Source of the DNA: Otatea glauca
Taxonomy: Eukaryota; Streptophyta; Magnoliopsida; Poales; Poaceae
Reading direction: 5' to 3'
Assembly: GCA_036346275.1 (NCBI GenBank)
Contig: CM070722.1
Span: forward strand, 22,157,336 to 22,221,335
DNA: 64,000 bases
A program made the translations under genes and the position numbers. Of the stretch, positions 1-11,193 are shown piece after piece (the stretch's first letter is position 1; each line of letters opens with the position of its first letter). The notes beneath the pieces were generated by a model. That model had not been told where the DNA came from, searched no databases, and saw only the letters and a program-made list of their open reading frames with translations.

Positions 1-525
1 ATGACAGGAATTTATTAAACAAGAAGCACAGATTAATAGATTGTGTTTGTGATATTTTGGAACATAATGAGGAAAGAAAAAATCTTTCTTGTTCTTTTCG
101 AATCTTTTCTATCTACATCCCTTGATTTCTGACAAGATTGTCATTAATCTAAAAAAAATCAAATTAATCATGAGTACATACGTTAATAAAGTCACTGATC
201 ACGCTAAGTCTTAAGCTCCAATATTCAGATTTAGCTTTAACAAATAGCCAAGTGCTTATGTCAGCAAGAAACTGTTTCCCTTTTATGTGCTTATCAAGCT
301 TTGCTTGAAACTCTTGTTGTTTTGTACTCACAGCTTTCTTAATAGTAGCGGAAATTTCCTTCCCAAATATTATAGTACTACATTATTACCAAAACAAAAA
401 AATAGTAATAACGTAACTTAATTATTATCTCAAATGCTATATGTGAATGATTTGATACACGTAAGTCTTATAAATACAGAGGGCTAACAAGTAGTACAGC
501 ATCATCCAGACAATAATAAATATGT
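1..525. other. AT-rich flank, no gene recognised
   Basis: This stretch lies left of the first CACTA end. I see no credible coding region, RNA gene or repeat family in it. It is probably older repeat debris or intergenic DNA. The three bases before the element (TGT, 523-525) would be its target duplication, but the partner copy cannot be identified because the 3' end of that element was not found. Confidence 0.5.
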
Positions 526-875
526 CACTACTACAGAACAGGCAATCCTTACCGGCATATCACTGCCGGTTAGGACCGAGCCGGCAGTGATAACATATCT
601 CTGCCGGTTCGAAACTTAAGTTGGGGGGAGACCTTATCACTGCCGGTTCAAGCAACCATCCGGCAGTAAGAAGCAAGATATCACTGCCGGTTTGAGACAA
701 CAACTGGCAGAGATATATCACTGCCGGGTCGTCCTTAAACCGGCAGTGGTACTTGACTTTTCACTGCCGGTTTGAGACTAGAACCGGCAGTGATATTATT
801 TTCCCGCGCAATATGATTTTCTCACGATTCGAAGCTTATCACTGCGGTTCTGCGCAGAACCGAAGCGGTGATAAG
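526..875 (+). repeat. CACTA element 1: 5' terminus and subterminal repeat array
   Basis: The 13-base terminus CACTACTACAGAA is followed by about a dozen copies of a motif close to ATCACTGCCGGTT. They alternate with the inverse ACCGGCAGTGAT, so adjacent copies can pair as short hairpins. In En/Spm elements such arrays are the binding sites of the small TNPA-type protein. The array ends in an imperfect palindrome at 835-875 centred on TCTGCGCAGA. Confidence 0.85.
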
Positions 876-946
876 TCGTTTATATAACTGAGACCCTTGC
901 CTCCCGACCGATCGAGCAAAGACAGAGGCGCCTGTCTTTGCTCGAT
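876..946 (+). promoter_or_regulatory. Probable TNP2 core promoter and leader hairpin
   Basis: A TATA-like TTTATATAA lies at 879-887, just inside the subterminal array, where CACTA promoters are expected. Twenty-three bases later comes a perfect 15-bp inverted repeat (911-925 with 932-946) around a 6-base loop, AGGCGC. The hairpin would fall near the start of the transcript or its promoter. Promoter function is inferred from position only. Confidence 0.5.
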
Positions 947-1049
947 TTGTAGATTGCGATGATTTCTTTGCTAAAAATCTATTAAAATTCATATTGTACT
1001 TCTTTTCGAGGTTAGTAATTTGATCTCTATTTTTGTAAATAATAAAAAA

Positions 1050-1440
1050 TTGCCACATGGATATTTACATAATGAAAAAAGGTTCATGTATTTTCAAATT
1101 TTGAAATAATAAAAACTTGTTAGATGGATATTTACCTAATGAAAAAATGTTGATGTATTTTAATGTACTCAAAGTATATCCTAAGTATTTACAATTTTTT
1201 CAAAATTTTAAATAATAAGAAATTGCAAGATGGATATTGACTTAATGAAAAAGATTGATATATTTTAATATAGTCCAAATATATCCTAACTATTTACAAT
1301 TATTTTCATTTTTTACAATACTAAAAAATTGCTACATGGATATTTACATAACGGAAAAAGGTTGATGTATTTTAATATAGTCAAAATTGCTACATAGGTT
1401 TTTAAATCTAATCGTTTACAATTATTTGTTATTTGCAATT
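1050..1440 (+). repeat. AT-rich tandem repeat in the TNP2 leader
   Basis: Five degenerate copies begin at 1,050, 1,117, 1,223, 1,329 and 1,387, each opening like TTGCNACATGGATATTTAC. The spacings are 67, 106, 106 and 58 bases, so the basic unit is 106 bases and two copies are shortened. The block lies between the promoter region and the first coding exon and is probably leader or first intron. Confidence 0.7.
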
Positions 1441-1476
1441 ATATGCTTATTTAATGTTAGATTTAATTAATTGTAG

Positions 1477-4400
1477 ATGGACCGAAGGTGGATGTATGAC
1501 ACGGACCGTTATGGGCGAGTTTTTAATAGTGTGAGTTATTTTCTAAGCGTGGCGCGCGCAAGTCGAAGAATCTGGCGGACTACATGTGCTGTCCATGCAT
1601 TGATTGCAAAAATCGTAAGTTTTCTACCATAGAGTCGATCGTGCACACTTGCTTCGAAGAGGTTTCAAGGCTGGCTATACCTGTTGGACCGAGCATGGCG
1701 AAGATGAGATTGTACATGAAGGGCAACACATTACTAAAGATGACGGGGACAACGATATGACGGCAGTTGAAGATACGTTTGTCGATAGCCACGACGACGA
1801 TCTGGATCAAATATTGCGTGATGGGGAGGGAGACTTCACGAGTGAAAGAGAGTTTCAAAAGTTCCAAGATATGGTACAGGACTCCACAACACCATTGTAC
1901 CCAGGCTGCAAGGAGGAGCACAAAAAATTGCAGACCGTGCTTACACTACTGCAGTTGAAGGCAAGCAATGGTTGGTTCGATAAGAGCTTCACTGAGCTGT
2001 TATGTCTCTTGGGGGATTTGCTTCCAGAGGGTAACGTGTTGCCTACAAGTATGTACCAGGCCAAGCAGGTTGTCTGCCCGTTGGGACTGGAAGTACAAAG
2101 GATACACGCATGTCCAAACAATTGCATGTTGTATCGCAATGAGTTTGCGGACTTGGATGGCTGTGATGTTTGCAAAGCAAAGCGGTATAAGGGCAACGAT
2201 GATGACATCGATAATGACGATGTCAGGGAGAAGTGTAAGAAGATGAGATCCCCCCGTAAGGTGGTGTGATATTTTCCTATAATTCCCCGTCTGAATCGAT
2301 TGTTTGCGAACAAAAGGCATGCCCAATTGCTACGATGGCACGCCGAAGAGCGTAAGAAGGATGGAATGCTCAAACATCCTGCTGACTCTGTGCAATGGAG
2401 GAACATCGACAGAAAATATAAAAAGCACTCTGCATATGATGTGAGGAATATAAGGTTCGGGTTGAGTACGGATGGGATGAATACTTTCGGCAACATGAGT
2501 AGCCGTCATAGCACTTGGCCGGTAACTCTATGTATCTACAACCTTCCTCCTTGGCTTTGTATGAAACGGAAGTACATTATGATGCCACTACTGATCCAAG
2601 GGCCCAGGCAACCTGGCAACGATATCGATGTGTACCACAAAAAATTGGTTGAGGATCTTCTAATCTTGTGGAACGATGGAGTACGGGTATGGGATGAGTA
2701 TAAAAGAGAGAACTTTATCCTACGCGCATTGTTGTTCGTAACCATCAATGATTACCCTGCCCTTGGTAACCTATCGGGCCAGATGACAACAGGCTTCAAT
2801 GGATGCGTCCAGTGCTTAGATGGTACAGCTAGTCGGTGGCTGAAGAACTGTCGAAAAATGTCTTACATGCGGCATTGTAGGTTCCTCCGCAAGGATCACC
2901 CATACTGCAATAATAAGAGAGCTTTTGACGGGACAAAGGAGACTACTTTAGCTCCGAAGAATCACACTGGGAGAGAGATATTTGCGGCTGTAAAGGATTT
3001 TAAAATTATTCACGAAAAGGGAGTAGGCAGTACATCTATACCGAGTTCCCGTGATAAGGCTCCTTTGTGGAAAAATATATCAGCATTTTGGGTCTTACCT
3101 TACTGGCAGCACATGGAAGTTCGACACGCAATCGATGTCATGCACATAGAGAAGAACGTGTGTGACAGCTTGCTTGGTATCTTACTGGATATACCTGGCA
3201 AAACAAAAGATACTCTCCAAGCACGGATGGACCTTGAAGATATGAAACTCAGGAAAGAGCTGCATCACAAAGACATGGATACAGGGAAAAAGTACCTTCC
3301 TGCAGCCTGCTACACTCTGAGCAAGAAAGAAAAAATTAGCTTGTGTGAATGCTTGCACGGAGTGAAAGTTCCGTCCGGATACTCTGCCAACATAAAGAGA
3401 CTAGTCTCAATGAAAGACTTAAAATTAATTGGCATGAAGTCTCACGATTGCCACGTGATGATGACGCAGATGCTTCCAATTGCAATTAGGGGTGTTCTGC
3501 CAGAGAAAGTTCGAGACCCAATTATAAAGTTGTGTTCGTTCTTCAACGCGATTTCACAGAAAACCATCGATCCATTGAAACTAGATAAGCTGCAGGAAGA
3601 CGTGGTCCACACTCTTTGTACGCTCGAGATGTGTTTCCGTCCATCTTTTTTTGATATTATGGTCCATCTCATTGTTCACATTGTGAAAGAGATACGGATT
3701 CTCGGTCCCGTGTTTCTACATCAGATGTATCCTTTTGAGAGGTTCATGGGGGTTATAAAGAAATATGTTCGTAACCGATATCGGCCGGAAGGTTGCATTG
3801 CAGATGGTTGGGGAACCGAGGAGGTCATTGAGTTCTGCGTCAATTACATGGATCTCAAACCGATTGGTGTGCCTACATCACGGCATGAGGGCAGGCTACA
3901 GGGAAAAGAGACACTAGGCGAGAAATCACTCCGTACAAACAATCTAGCTTCATTCACACAAGCACATTTCGCAGTTTTGGGACAATCAGTTATGGTGGCC
4001 CCGTATGTCAACATGCACAAGAGCATGCTATCCAGAACAAACCCAGCGAAGTCAGAGGATTGGATCGCGAGAGAGCATAGACATAACTTCGGCGATTGGT
4101 TGCGTAGGCACATGATGCATATGGAGACAGAGTGCGCTCAGTTGAAAGTGTTGGCTCAGGGACCGTCAACAACAATTCGGACATTCCAAGGATACGATAA
4201 AAAGAGCACCAACCAAAACAGCGGTATCCGTATAGATGCCTACGACAGCAACGGAAATAGGAAAACCTACTACGGATTCATAGAAGAGATTTGGGAGCTT
4301 GATTACGGACCTTTGAAGGTCCCTCTCTTTCGGTGCCAATGGGTAAGACTTCCAAGGGGCATGAACATCGACAAGTACGGTATCACTACCGTGGACCTCA

Positions 4401-4675
4401 AACTGGTCGGATACAGAGAAGAACCATTCGTACTTGCTAATTCTGTTACACAAATCTTTTTTGTAACCGATCCAGCTAACAAGGAGCGCCACATGGTTAT
4501 TCAAGGAAAAAGAAGGATTGTCGGAGTTGAGAATGTTGTCGACGAGGAAGAGTACAACTAATTCGATGAGCTTCCTCCTTTCGGAGAGGACGTTGACCTA
4601 GGTCTCATGGAAGAGAGTGAAGACGAAGCTACATACATACGCCGCGATCATAACGAAAGTCGAATCGTAGCTTAG
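1477..4675 (+). pseudogene. TNP2-type CACTA transposase, nearly complete, with stops
   Basis: TNP2 proteins are the TNPD-like transposases of plant CACTA elements and act on the element ends in the nucleus. The reading starts MDRRWMY at 1,477, after a plausible splice acceptor (TGTAG). A Transpos_assoc zinc-finger-like domain (CCPCIDC) spans about 1,560-1,690 with a frameshift inside it. From 1,649 one frame runs on: the TNP2 core has HSTWPV, GNDIDVY, LSGQ and IDVMHIEKNVCDSLL; a DUF4218 region contains MYPFERFMG; a DUF4216 region contains YYGFIEEIWELDY. The frame is broken by TGA at 2,267-2,269, where related copies read Trp (VVWYFP), and by TAA at 4,559-4,561. The expected C-terminus, ending RRDHNESRIVA, continues in frame to TAG at 4,673. 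About 1,060 codons is normal for the family. With so few lesions it looks recently disabled. Confidence 0.9.
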
Positions 4676-5019
4676 TTATTCTAATTAAATACATGTTTAT
4701 TTCTCATATGTAACAATTAATGTATTCTTTTCTCATATGTAACAATTTATGTGAATTAAACTTCATCTGTGTGAATTTTTGTATTTGTGTGAATTTTTGA
4801 AGCAATGGTTGGTCTACTGCATTTGTGCGAATTTTGTAAGCATTATTTGATATTGAAAATATTAAAACTATTAAAACAGTGAGCAATCTGTATTTTTAGA
4901 ATTTTAAACAAAGGTCAAAATCAAGGGGAAATATTTAAAAGAAATATTACATGTCCTGAAAGTTTGAGTTCATTGACTGAACTTACATATCAACGCCGAT
5001 TATATCATTAACGGCAATG
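4676..5019. other. AT-rich 3' flank of TNP2
   Basis: This is low-complexity AT-rich sequence, with a short repeat TTCTCATATGTAACAATT occurring twice near 4,701 and 4,731. It is probably the 3' untranslated region and spacer. No gene is seen. Confidence 0.5.
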
Positions 5020-5275
5020 ATAGTAGATATCACTGCCGGTTAATGAAATAACCGGCAGTGACATTTAAGTATCACTGCCGGTTCTATATATTACCCGGCA
5101 ATGATATTTAAGTATTACTGCCGGTTAATTATATAACCGGCAGTGATATGTAAGTATCACTACCGGTTCTACATATTACCCGGCAGTGATAAGTCAACTT
5201 CACTGCCGGTTATAAATGTGACCCGGCAGTGATATTTAGTCACTGCCGGTTTTTGTGGAGACCCGGCAGTGATAG
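5020..5275. repeat. Internal subterminal-type repeat array
   Basis: At least six inverted pairs of the same motif as the 5' terminus (CACTGCCGGTT with ACCGGCAGTG) are packed into 256 bases. The array lies 4.5 kb inside the element, downstream of TNP2, and no CACTA terminus adjoins it. It is followed at once by a TATA-like box and a GC-rich leader. It may be an internal control array for the second gene, or a scar where a second element of the same family was fused. Confidence 0.8.
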
Positions 5276-6734
5276 TCCAGTCCTATATATATTGAAACGT
5301 CGCGCGCCCTCCACTCAGTTCCACTTCGACCTAACGCCGCCACCTCCTCGTAGCTCCCCGCCATCTCCCCGCCGTCGCCTCGGAGTGCGCCGCCATTGCC
5401 TCGAGTGCGCCGTTGCCGCCTCGCCTTCGCGCCTTTGCATCCCGCCATCTCTCCGCCACAGGCCGAGTGCGCCGCCGTCGCGTCGAAGTGCGCCGCCGTC
5501 GCCTCGCCGTCGCATCGGAGTGCACCGCCGTCGCCTCGACCTCCCCGCGCCGCATTGCGTTGGAGTGAGCCACCGTTGTTTGCTTCTGTACTAATTCACC
5601 ACTAACGTTGTGAGTGTTAACCAAATACAAATATACAGATGCCTGTGTGTGTGTGGTGTGAGTGCATGTGTGTGTGGTGTGCGTCTGCCCTTGTCTCTAA
5701 AAAACTGAAAATACGAAATGGAAACACTGCTTTGAAGTTTTGTAATGCTGTCTTTAATGCGCGAGATTGGACAATGTGAAATAGCAACATGTTCTGATAT
5801 TAGTGGAACAGTAGGATTCTCCTTGGTAGTGTGGAAATATGTGACATTGCATGGTTTGTCCACTGTTTTCTTGGATGCAATTGATCGAATTAGGTGGAAT
5901 TGCAACATTTTTCATGTCAGTGGATATCAAACCATGCATTGTTAGTGCATTTTGCTATGAAATATTGATTCTGCTCATATGTAAGAATTACAAATAAAAT
6001 TCGTAGAAAGGGGAGTTCATAACTTCATATTGAGCATCGCTTTTTACAAATTTATATGGGAGTTTGAATTGAGCATCGTTTACGGATCATAGTGGGTATT
6101 AATAGGTTTGGATGATTCAGTGATTATTAGAATTTAGCATACAGGTTGGATGGAACTTGGGTTATGTTGTATGATTTTTGCTTAGCTGATGGTCTGCTTA
6201 GCAAAGTTCAAATATTGATGATTCGTTATCTGCTCTACCTTCTTGAAAGTTTTAGTTCTTTAAGGCTTTTGAACTTGCAGCTTTCCTAAATTTTAAACAA
6301 CAGAATACAAATTTCTATGATATTTGTGGCTAATGCCCGAAATTGTGTGAATTTAGAATTGAATGTAGTGATGTTCAAATGACAAATTCTGATGTAATGT
6401 AAGTAACCCTTGGATCATATCCATTCCATTCAGTATTATGAATTCTATCTCATTTTCCTTAATCCTGAAGCAAGGGGTTAGGATTGGCACGTTCTGATGT
6501 AATGTAAGTAACCCTTGGACAATGTAGATTAAATGTGAATAGCTCATTTATAGATAACTAAAGCAAGGGGGTAGGATTGGCACGTTGTGAGTGTTAACCA
6601 AATACAAATATACAAATGTAAATAGGAAATTAATTGATAAAAAAAGTTTAAGGACATTAATTGATTTAAACATTCTCGGCCTCCAAAAGTTAGATATACG
6701 AAACAAGATCTAGAATCCTTTATGCCTGCTGGTA
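5276..6734 (+). other. Putative leader of the second CACTA gene
   Basis: A TATA-like TATATATA (5,284-5,291) follows the internal array. Then comes a GC-rich block (5,300-5,600) rich in repeats of the kind GCCGCCGTCGCCTCG, like a plant 5' untranslated exon. A (GT)n tract lies at about 5,644-5,690. A 35-base direct repeat beginning ACGTTGTGAGTGTTAACC occurs at 5,605-5,639 and 6,582-6,616. A repeat containing GGATTGGCACGTT also occurs twice (about 6,482 and 6,575). Long open frames in the GC-rich block look compositional. I infer leader exon plus intron of the gene that resumes at 18,555. Confidence 0.4.
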
Positions 6735-8374
6735 TGAAGGACCATGTGGAAGTCCATCCATGTTTGTGATGAGTATTTGACTTTATTTGAGCAAGGTGTG
6801 CTCAAGTTTGAGTTTCATTTGGATTGATTTTCAAAATGAAGCATTTTGAGTTGTCTCTGCCAGGAGTGGCAGTACCGGTCGTATGGACGCGGTAGTGATG
6901 AGTTGGATGGTTTATTGCACATCATTGTGGGCATTGCTATGTGAGGTGTTTCCTTGTCTTTGATGGTTGCAGGGCGACGGTGCTAGGTCATGGTGAGGCG
7001 GAGGATGACCGGGACTAGGCAAGGAGCGTCGGAGGTCCAGACGGTTGGGAGATTGCCGGAATATGATCGGAGACGGAGTCCGGGCAAGTCAAGAATACAA
7101 GGAAAGGAGATGATGCTAGCTAGATGCCGCGTGGATCAATGAGGGCCGTCGGATTGAGGTCTAGTTGATAGGTTAGCGGGTCTAGGTAGTATGCTTTGAA
7201 AACCGTGCAAGAAAACCCGGTATGTGTGTGGGTTTTGGGTTAGCCCTTGCATGGCTGTGTGTGTGGGTTAATCCTAGCCCTTAGATGAGTGCTCTAGGGT
7301 TGAGGGACTCATCCAAGGGTGGTAGGTGGCCCAAGAGTAGTATAAATAGGGGTGGAGGGGTAGCCTCCTTCCCTTGAAGGTTTTGAGGTTTGTGAATGCT
7401 CCTTTGAGCTTTGCCCACATGAAAGTGAGGCTTTGTAACCTCTCCTTCCAGAAATGAAAGTTTTATCCATCCACCTCTGAATTTATTTTGAGCATTTACA
7501 TTATGTCTTTACTTTACGCAATTTAAATTCAGCATTTACTTTCCCGCAATTACATTCTCGCAATTTTACTTTCATGTAATTTGGATTTGCCTCCCCTCCT
7601 TCTAAATGCTGCTGATCTTGGATGTTTTGAGTGTGTTCATATGGTTTTACATCTCTTTTGCACTCTTGTATTGAGTAGAGAACATCTTTTCTTTCAACTT
7701 CCAACTTTGTTCAGAACTTGTTCTTCGCGCAGCAGTCAGTGTTTGATTTCTATAAAAATCTAGAAAAATCTTTTTCAAGTGATTCTTGTTGGAGGAGGTG
7801 CGGGACTCTGACATCCACTTGCAGAAACATTTTGTAGTTCACTTGTTGCACCTTTTGGGCGCCATGAGGTGAAAACCGAGCCTAAACTTTCTGCTCGAAG
7901 TTCTTGACCAGGCTGTGTTCTTAGATATTTCCTGTTTTTTTTGTAAGGATTTTTGAGGAGAAATTTGGTGGAGTTCTTCATGACTCTGATGCTCATAGGG
8001 AGAAAAAGTCTCAAAATTTTTTAACTGCAGAAACCCACCAACTTCCTGTGCAAATTGAGGACAAGTTCTGGAAATTCTGCTTTTGCTTTTCTGAAAGTGA
8101 CTTTTGTGATTTGAATTGATGTCCTTTCTAAAAGCAAGATTTTGAATTTATTCCTCTTTATCTTGGACACTAGACAACCAGTATTGTGACTCAAAAATCC
8201 CCACATATTTTATGGTACTTATCCATGCAAGCTTGGGGTACACATAGTTGTCTAGTTTTTCAGGGTTTTCACGATTTCCTTTGAGCAATCTTGTCGAGGT
8301 TTTTGTTGGAGTATTTTGGAGGAAAATTATTTGCGACCATTCACCCCCCCTCTGTTCGCCATCTCGGTCCTTCA
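6735..8374 (+). repeat. 5' LTR of the copia element
   Basis: This LTR is 1,640 bp and ends in the inverted pair TGAAGGACC / GGTCCTTCA. It contains a TATA box at 7,341-7,349. The right part is rich in short thymine runs, as expected of R-U5. It matches the right LTR (16,198-17,839) nearly throughout and also the solo LTR split across 54,263-58,806. Confidence 0.93.
7341..7349 (+). promoter_or_regulatory. Copia LTR TATA box
   Basis: TATAAATAG lies in the middle of the LTR and is kept in all four related copies: here, at 16,804-16,812, at 32,674-32,682 and at 57,772-57,780. This conservation supports its role as the retroelement's core promoter, with transcription starting downstream. Confidence 0.7.
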
Positions 8375-8376
8375 AT

Positions 8377-8389
8377 TGGTATCAGAGCC
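8377..8389 (+). other. Primer-binding site (initiator Met tRNA)
   Basis: TGGTATCAGAGCC begins two bases after the end of the 5' LTR. It is the standard plant complement to the 3' end of initiator methionine tRNA, which primes minus-strand DNA synthesis. Confidence 0.92.
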
Positions 8390-8429
8390 GGTTTTGCTTT
8401 TCCATAGATCTTGACTGGTCTCAAGAGCC

Positions 8430-10533
8430 ATGGCGACGGACAAATATTCCACCGAGCCTCCCATCTTTAATGGAGTTGATTTTCCTTTTTGGAAGTCCCG
8501 GATGGAGTCATACATCACTGCCCAGGGTTACCTGATATGGCAGAAGGTGAAACTCCCGTATGAGGTTCCTGCTGATGAAAATGTCACGGCCATCAATATG
8601 GTTGACGTTGCGGCGAATGCTAAGGCAAGGAACATTCTCATGCAGGGTCTTAGCCGCGGTGAGTATGATAGGATTTCTCACCTTCGCTCCGCTCACGAGA
8701 TTTGGGTAACCCTCGATGCTTACCATGAGGGCTCTACTCAAATCAAGACTGTGAGGCAGGACCAGTTCAAACGCGAGTACAACAAATTTGATCAACGCGC
8801 TGGTGAGAGTCTCGACGAGTGTTTTGGTCGGTTTACAAAGATTTTGAGTGACCTCCGAGTAGTTGGTTGCATATACCCTGACTCGGACAATGCTCGGCAT
8901 TTCTTGACCGCACTCGACCTTCGGGTTTGGGAGATGAAGGTGACCACCATCAAGGACACCACCGACTTATCGACTCTGACTCTTGACAGGCTTTATTCCC
9001 GCCTCAAGACTCATGAGATCGATGTCGTATCTCGAAAGACGAAATCTCAGTTGATAGCTTTGGTCACCGATCCCATTGGATCTTCTTCTTCTTATCCTTC
9101 TATTGGTTTCTCTCTTTCCGCCCTTTGTGAGCTAAGCGATGACCAACTGGAAAAATTTCCGGAAAATGAGCTTGATCTTCTCGCTCACAAGTTTTCTCAT
9201 GCATACAAGAGGGTGAGAGAGAGGAAGAGAGGTGGCATGATCACCTGCTTCGAGTGTGGTGGCCCCAACCACATTCGGGCGAACTGTCCCAAGCTGGAAA
9301 AGGGCAAGAACGACGTTGGCGGTTTGGGCAAAACGACTACACCGACAAGAACCGCAACAAGAAGCCTCCGGTTCGTGAAGCGCACACGAAGAAGTACCAA
9401 ACTTCTCCAAGAACAAGAAGCTCTTCCACAGCGTCCTCGCCGCGCTTGCGACATCAACCTCTCGACACGGAGACATGGAGCGGCGAGGCGAGGATGATCC
9501 GCAAGAGAAGAAGGGCGGCGACGACTTCTCGGCATGTGCTTCATGGCCGACACCAACGACATCGACGACTCGAGCTCTCTGGTGACTCGGATGAGGTACC
9601 CTCCTATGACCAGACTCAACGAAGCTTTACGCAAATTAGAAAAATTTCATGCTAGAGCTAGAGCTAGGTGTGCGGAGCTTTAGAAGGAAGTAGGTACCTT
9701 GACTCGGGAGTTAGCTTCACTTAGATCTTCTCCTCCCGAGTCAGCGATGATTGCTCTTTGTGTGATGCTATTCTCGTGGAGTTGGAGAACCTAAGGACCA
9801 TACATGATAGTGTGCTTGCCGAACTTGATGGTCTTAGGTTGAAGAATGCTAGCACTAGTTACATTAATGTTATTCTGTTGAGGCTAGTTTTCTTCACGCT
9901 CACTCCACTCCATCATGTGCTAATTGCCTAAATTGCTTGCGAAATTGATGCCATGAGCGAACACCTTAGAAAGGTTTCTGCTAGAAATGATGAACTTGAA
10001 TTGCATGCTTCTAAGGACCAGTCGGCTCATGTGAGGGTCAGAGGCTACTAAAACTTGACAATGATGCTTTGAATGTCAAGTGTGATCAACTTGCTAAGGA
10101 CTTACTAGTTAAGTCAAAAACTGGTTGCTTTGCTGTGTGTGGGGTTAAGGATGATGTGGATCAAATCCATGTCGAGCTTAGGAAGAAGTTAAAAGACCAA
10201 ACCCTTAGGATTAGAGATGCTTCTTGCGTTTCTTGTGAGGCCCTCAAGATTGAGGCAGCCGTACTAAGGGAACAAAAAGCACGTGCTGAGAGATCTTCTC
10301 TTTCTCTTTCTGGTTCTTCTTCTTCCTCTCCTTCCCCCTGTTCTTCTTGTGCTTCTTTCTTGAGATTGCCGGTATCTTATGAGCACTCTCGAGAAGTTTG
10401 TTGGAGGCAAAAGAAGCTCAATCTTATTCTAGACCAATCCAAGATTAGTAGATTCAATCAAGGTCTAGGATTTGATCCTTGGAGCACACTCGGCGCATCC
10501 TCCCACCATTGTGCGCGGCTCCAAGAGTGGTGA
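8430..10533 (+). pseudogene. Copia gag (UBN2-type capsid plus zinc knuckle), frameshifted
   Basis: The frame opens MATDKYSTEPPIFNGVDFPF 41 bases after the primer site. It runs about 300 codons through a UBN2/Retrotran_gag domain with the family-typical FWKSRMESY. A CCHC zinc knuckle, CFECGGPNHIRANC, lies at 9,246-9,287. After about 9,330 the frame shifts repeatedly. Coding-like pieces continue, including a charged segment NEALRKLEKF near 9,610 and a Ser-rich stretch at 10,300-10,360 that resembles the long C-terminal part of Opie/SIRE Gag. The protein would form the cytoplasmic virus-like particle. No intact product is possible. Confidence 0.85.
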
Positions 10534-11193
10534 GATTGTGGTAGCTCCTGCAGTGAGTACCACCGTGTTTAGGTCCACTGGGGTTGTTCATAGGACTTGA
10601 CTGGAAGGGTGTTACTCCTATTGCTTACGCCTCTAGCAAGGCGAAGTACACATGCACCTTCAGTAAGAAGGATGGTCACCTAGTAGATTTACGCTCAGCG
10701 CGCCAAGATCACTCGGCGTGAGCGTGTTCTCGCTCTTAGGGGTATTCAGGTCATCCCAGCATTTTGAGTGCTCCTAAGACACACACTTCTTCTAGACATG
10801 TTAGAGAGTCGCTTTGTTTTTGGGCGCGTCAGGACTTGGTTTTCATGCTAGTTCTTGAGTTTTAGTCTGGAGCTGTTCATAGTCGGTCTTTCGCCGTCCT
10901 CTTGATATTCCTCATTTTTCCCATCGAGGTAGATATCGCGGCGTGAGGTGTTTTCGATGAGGAGATCCAGCAGCCTTCTTTGGGATGGTCGGCTTTTGCA
11001 CCACGGCGTGCCAACCCGCTTTGACTCCTAGATTATCTACAAGAGTTGCTCCCGATCGTGTGAGAGTTGGCGTCAGAGAGACACTCGAGTCGATCTTCTT
11101 TCGTGGTGGTACTCACGAGGTGTCGTATGGTTGATATTGGGTTCCTAAGTCTTCACTCTATCCCGATCTTGAGTCATCTTTCTCTCTTGTGTC
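10534..11193 (+). other. Degenerate gag-pol junction of the copia element
   Basis: This segment links gag remnants to the protease. I can find no open frame longer than a few dozen codons and no sure domain. It is decayed coding sequence of the element. Confidence 0.5.

Noticed and set aside
5229..5630. Long Arg/Pro/Ala-rich open frames on both strands
   Set aside because: They arise from GC-rich trinucleotide-like repeats in a leader region; frames are open on both strands and show no domain.
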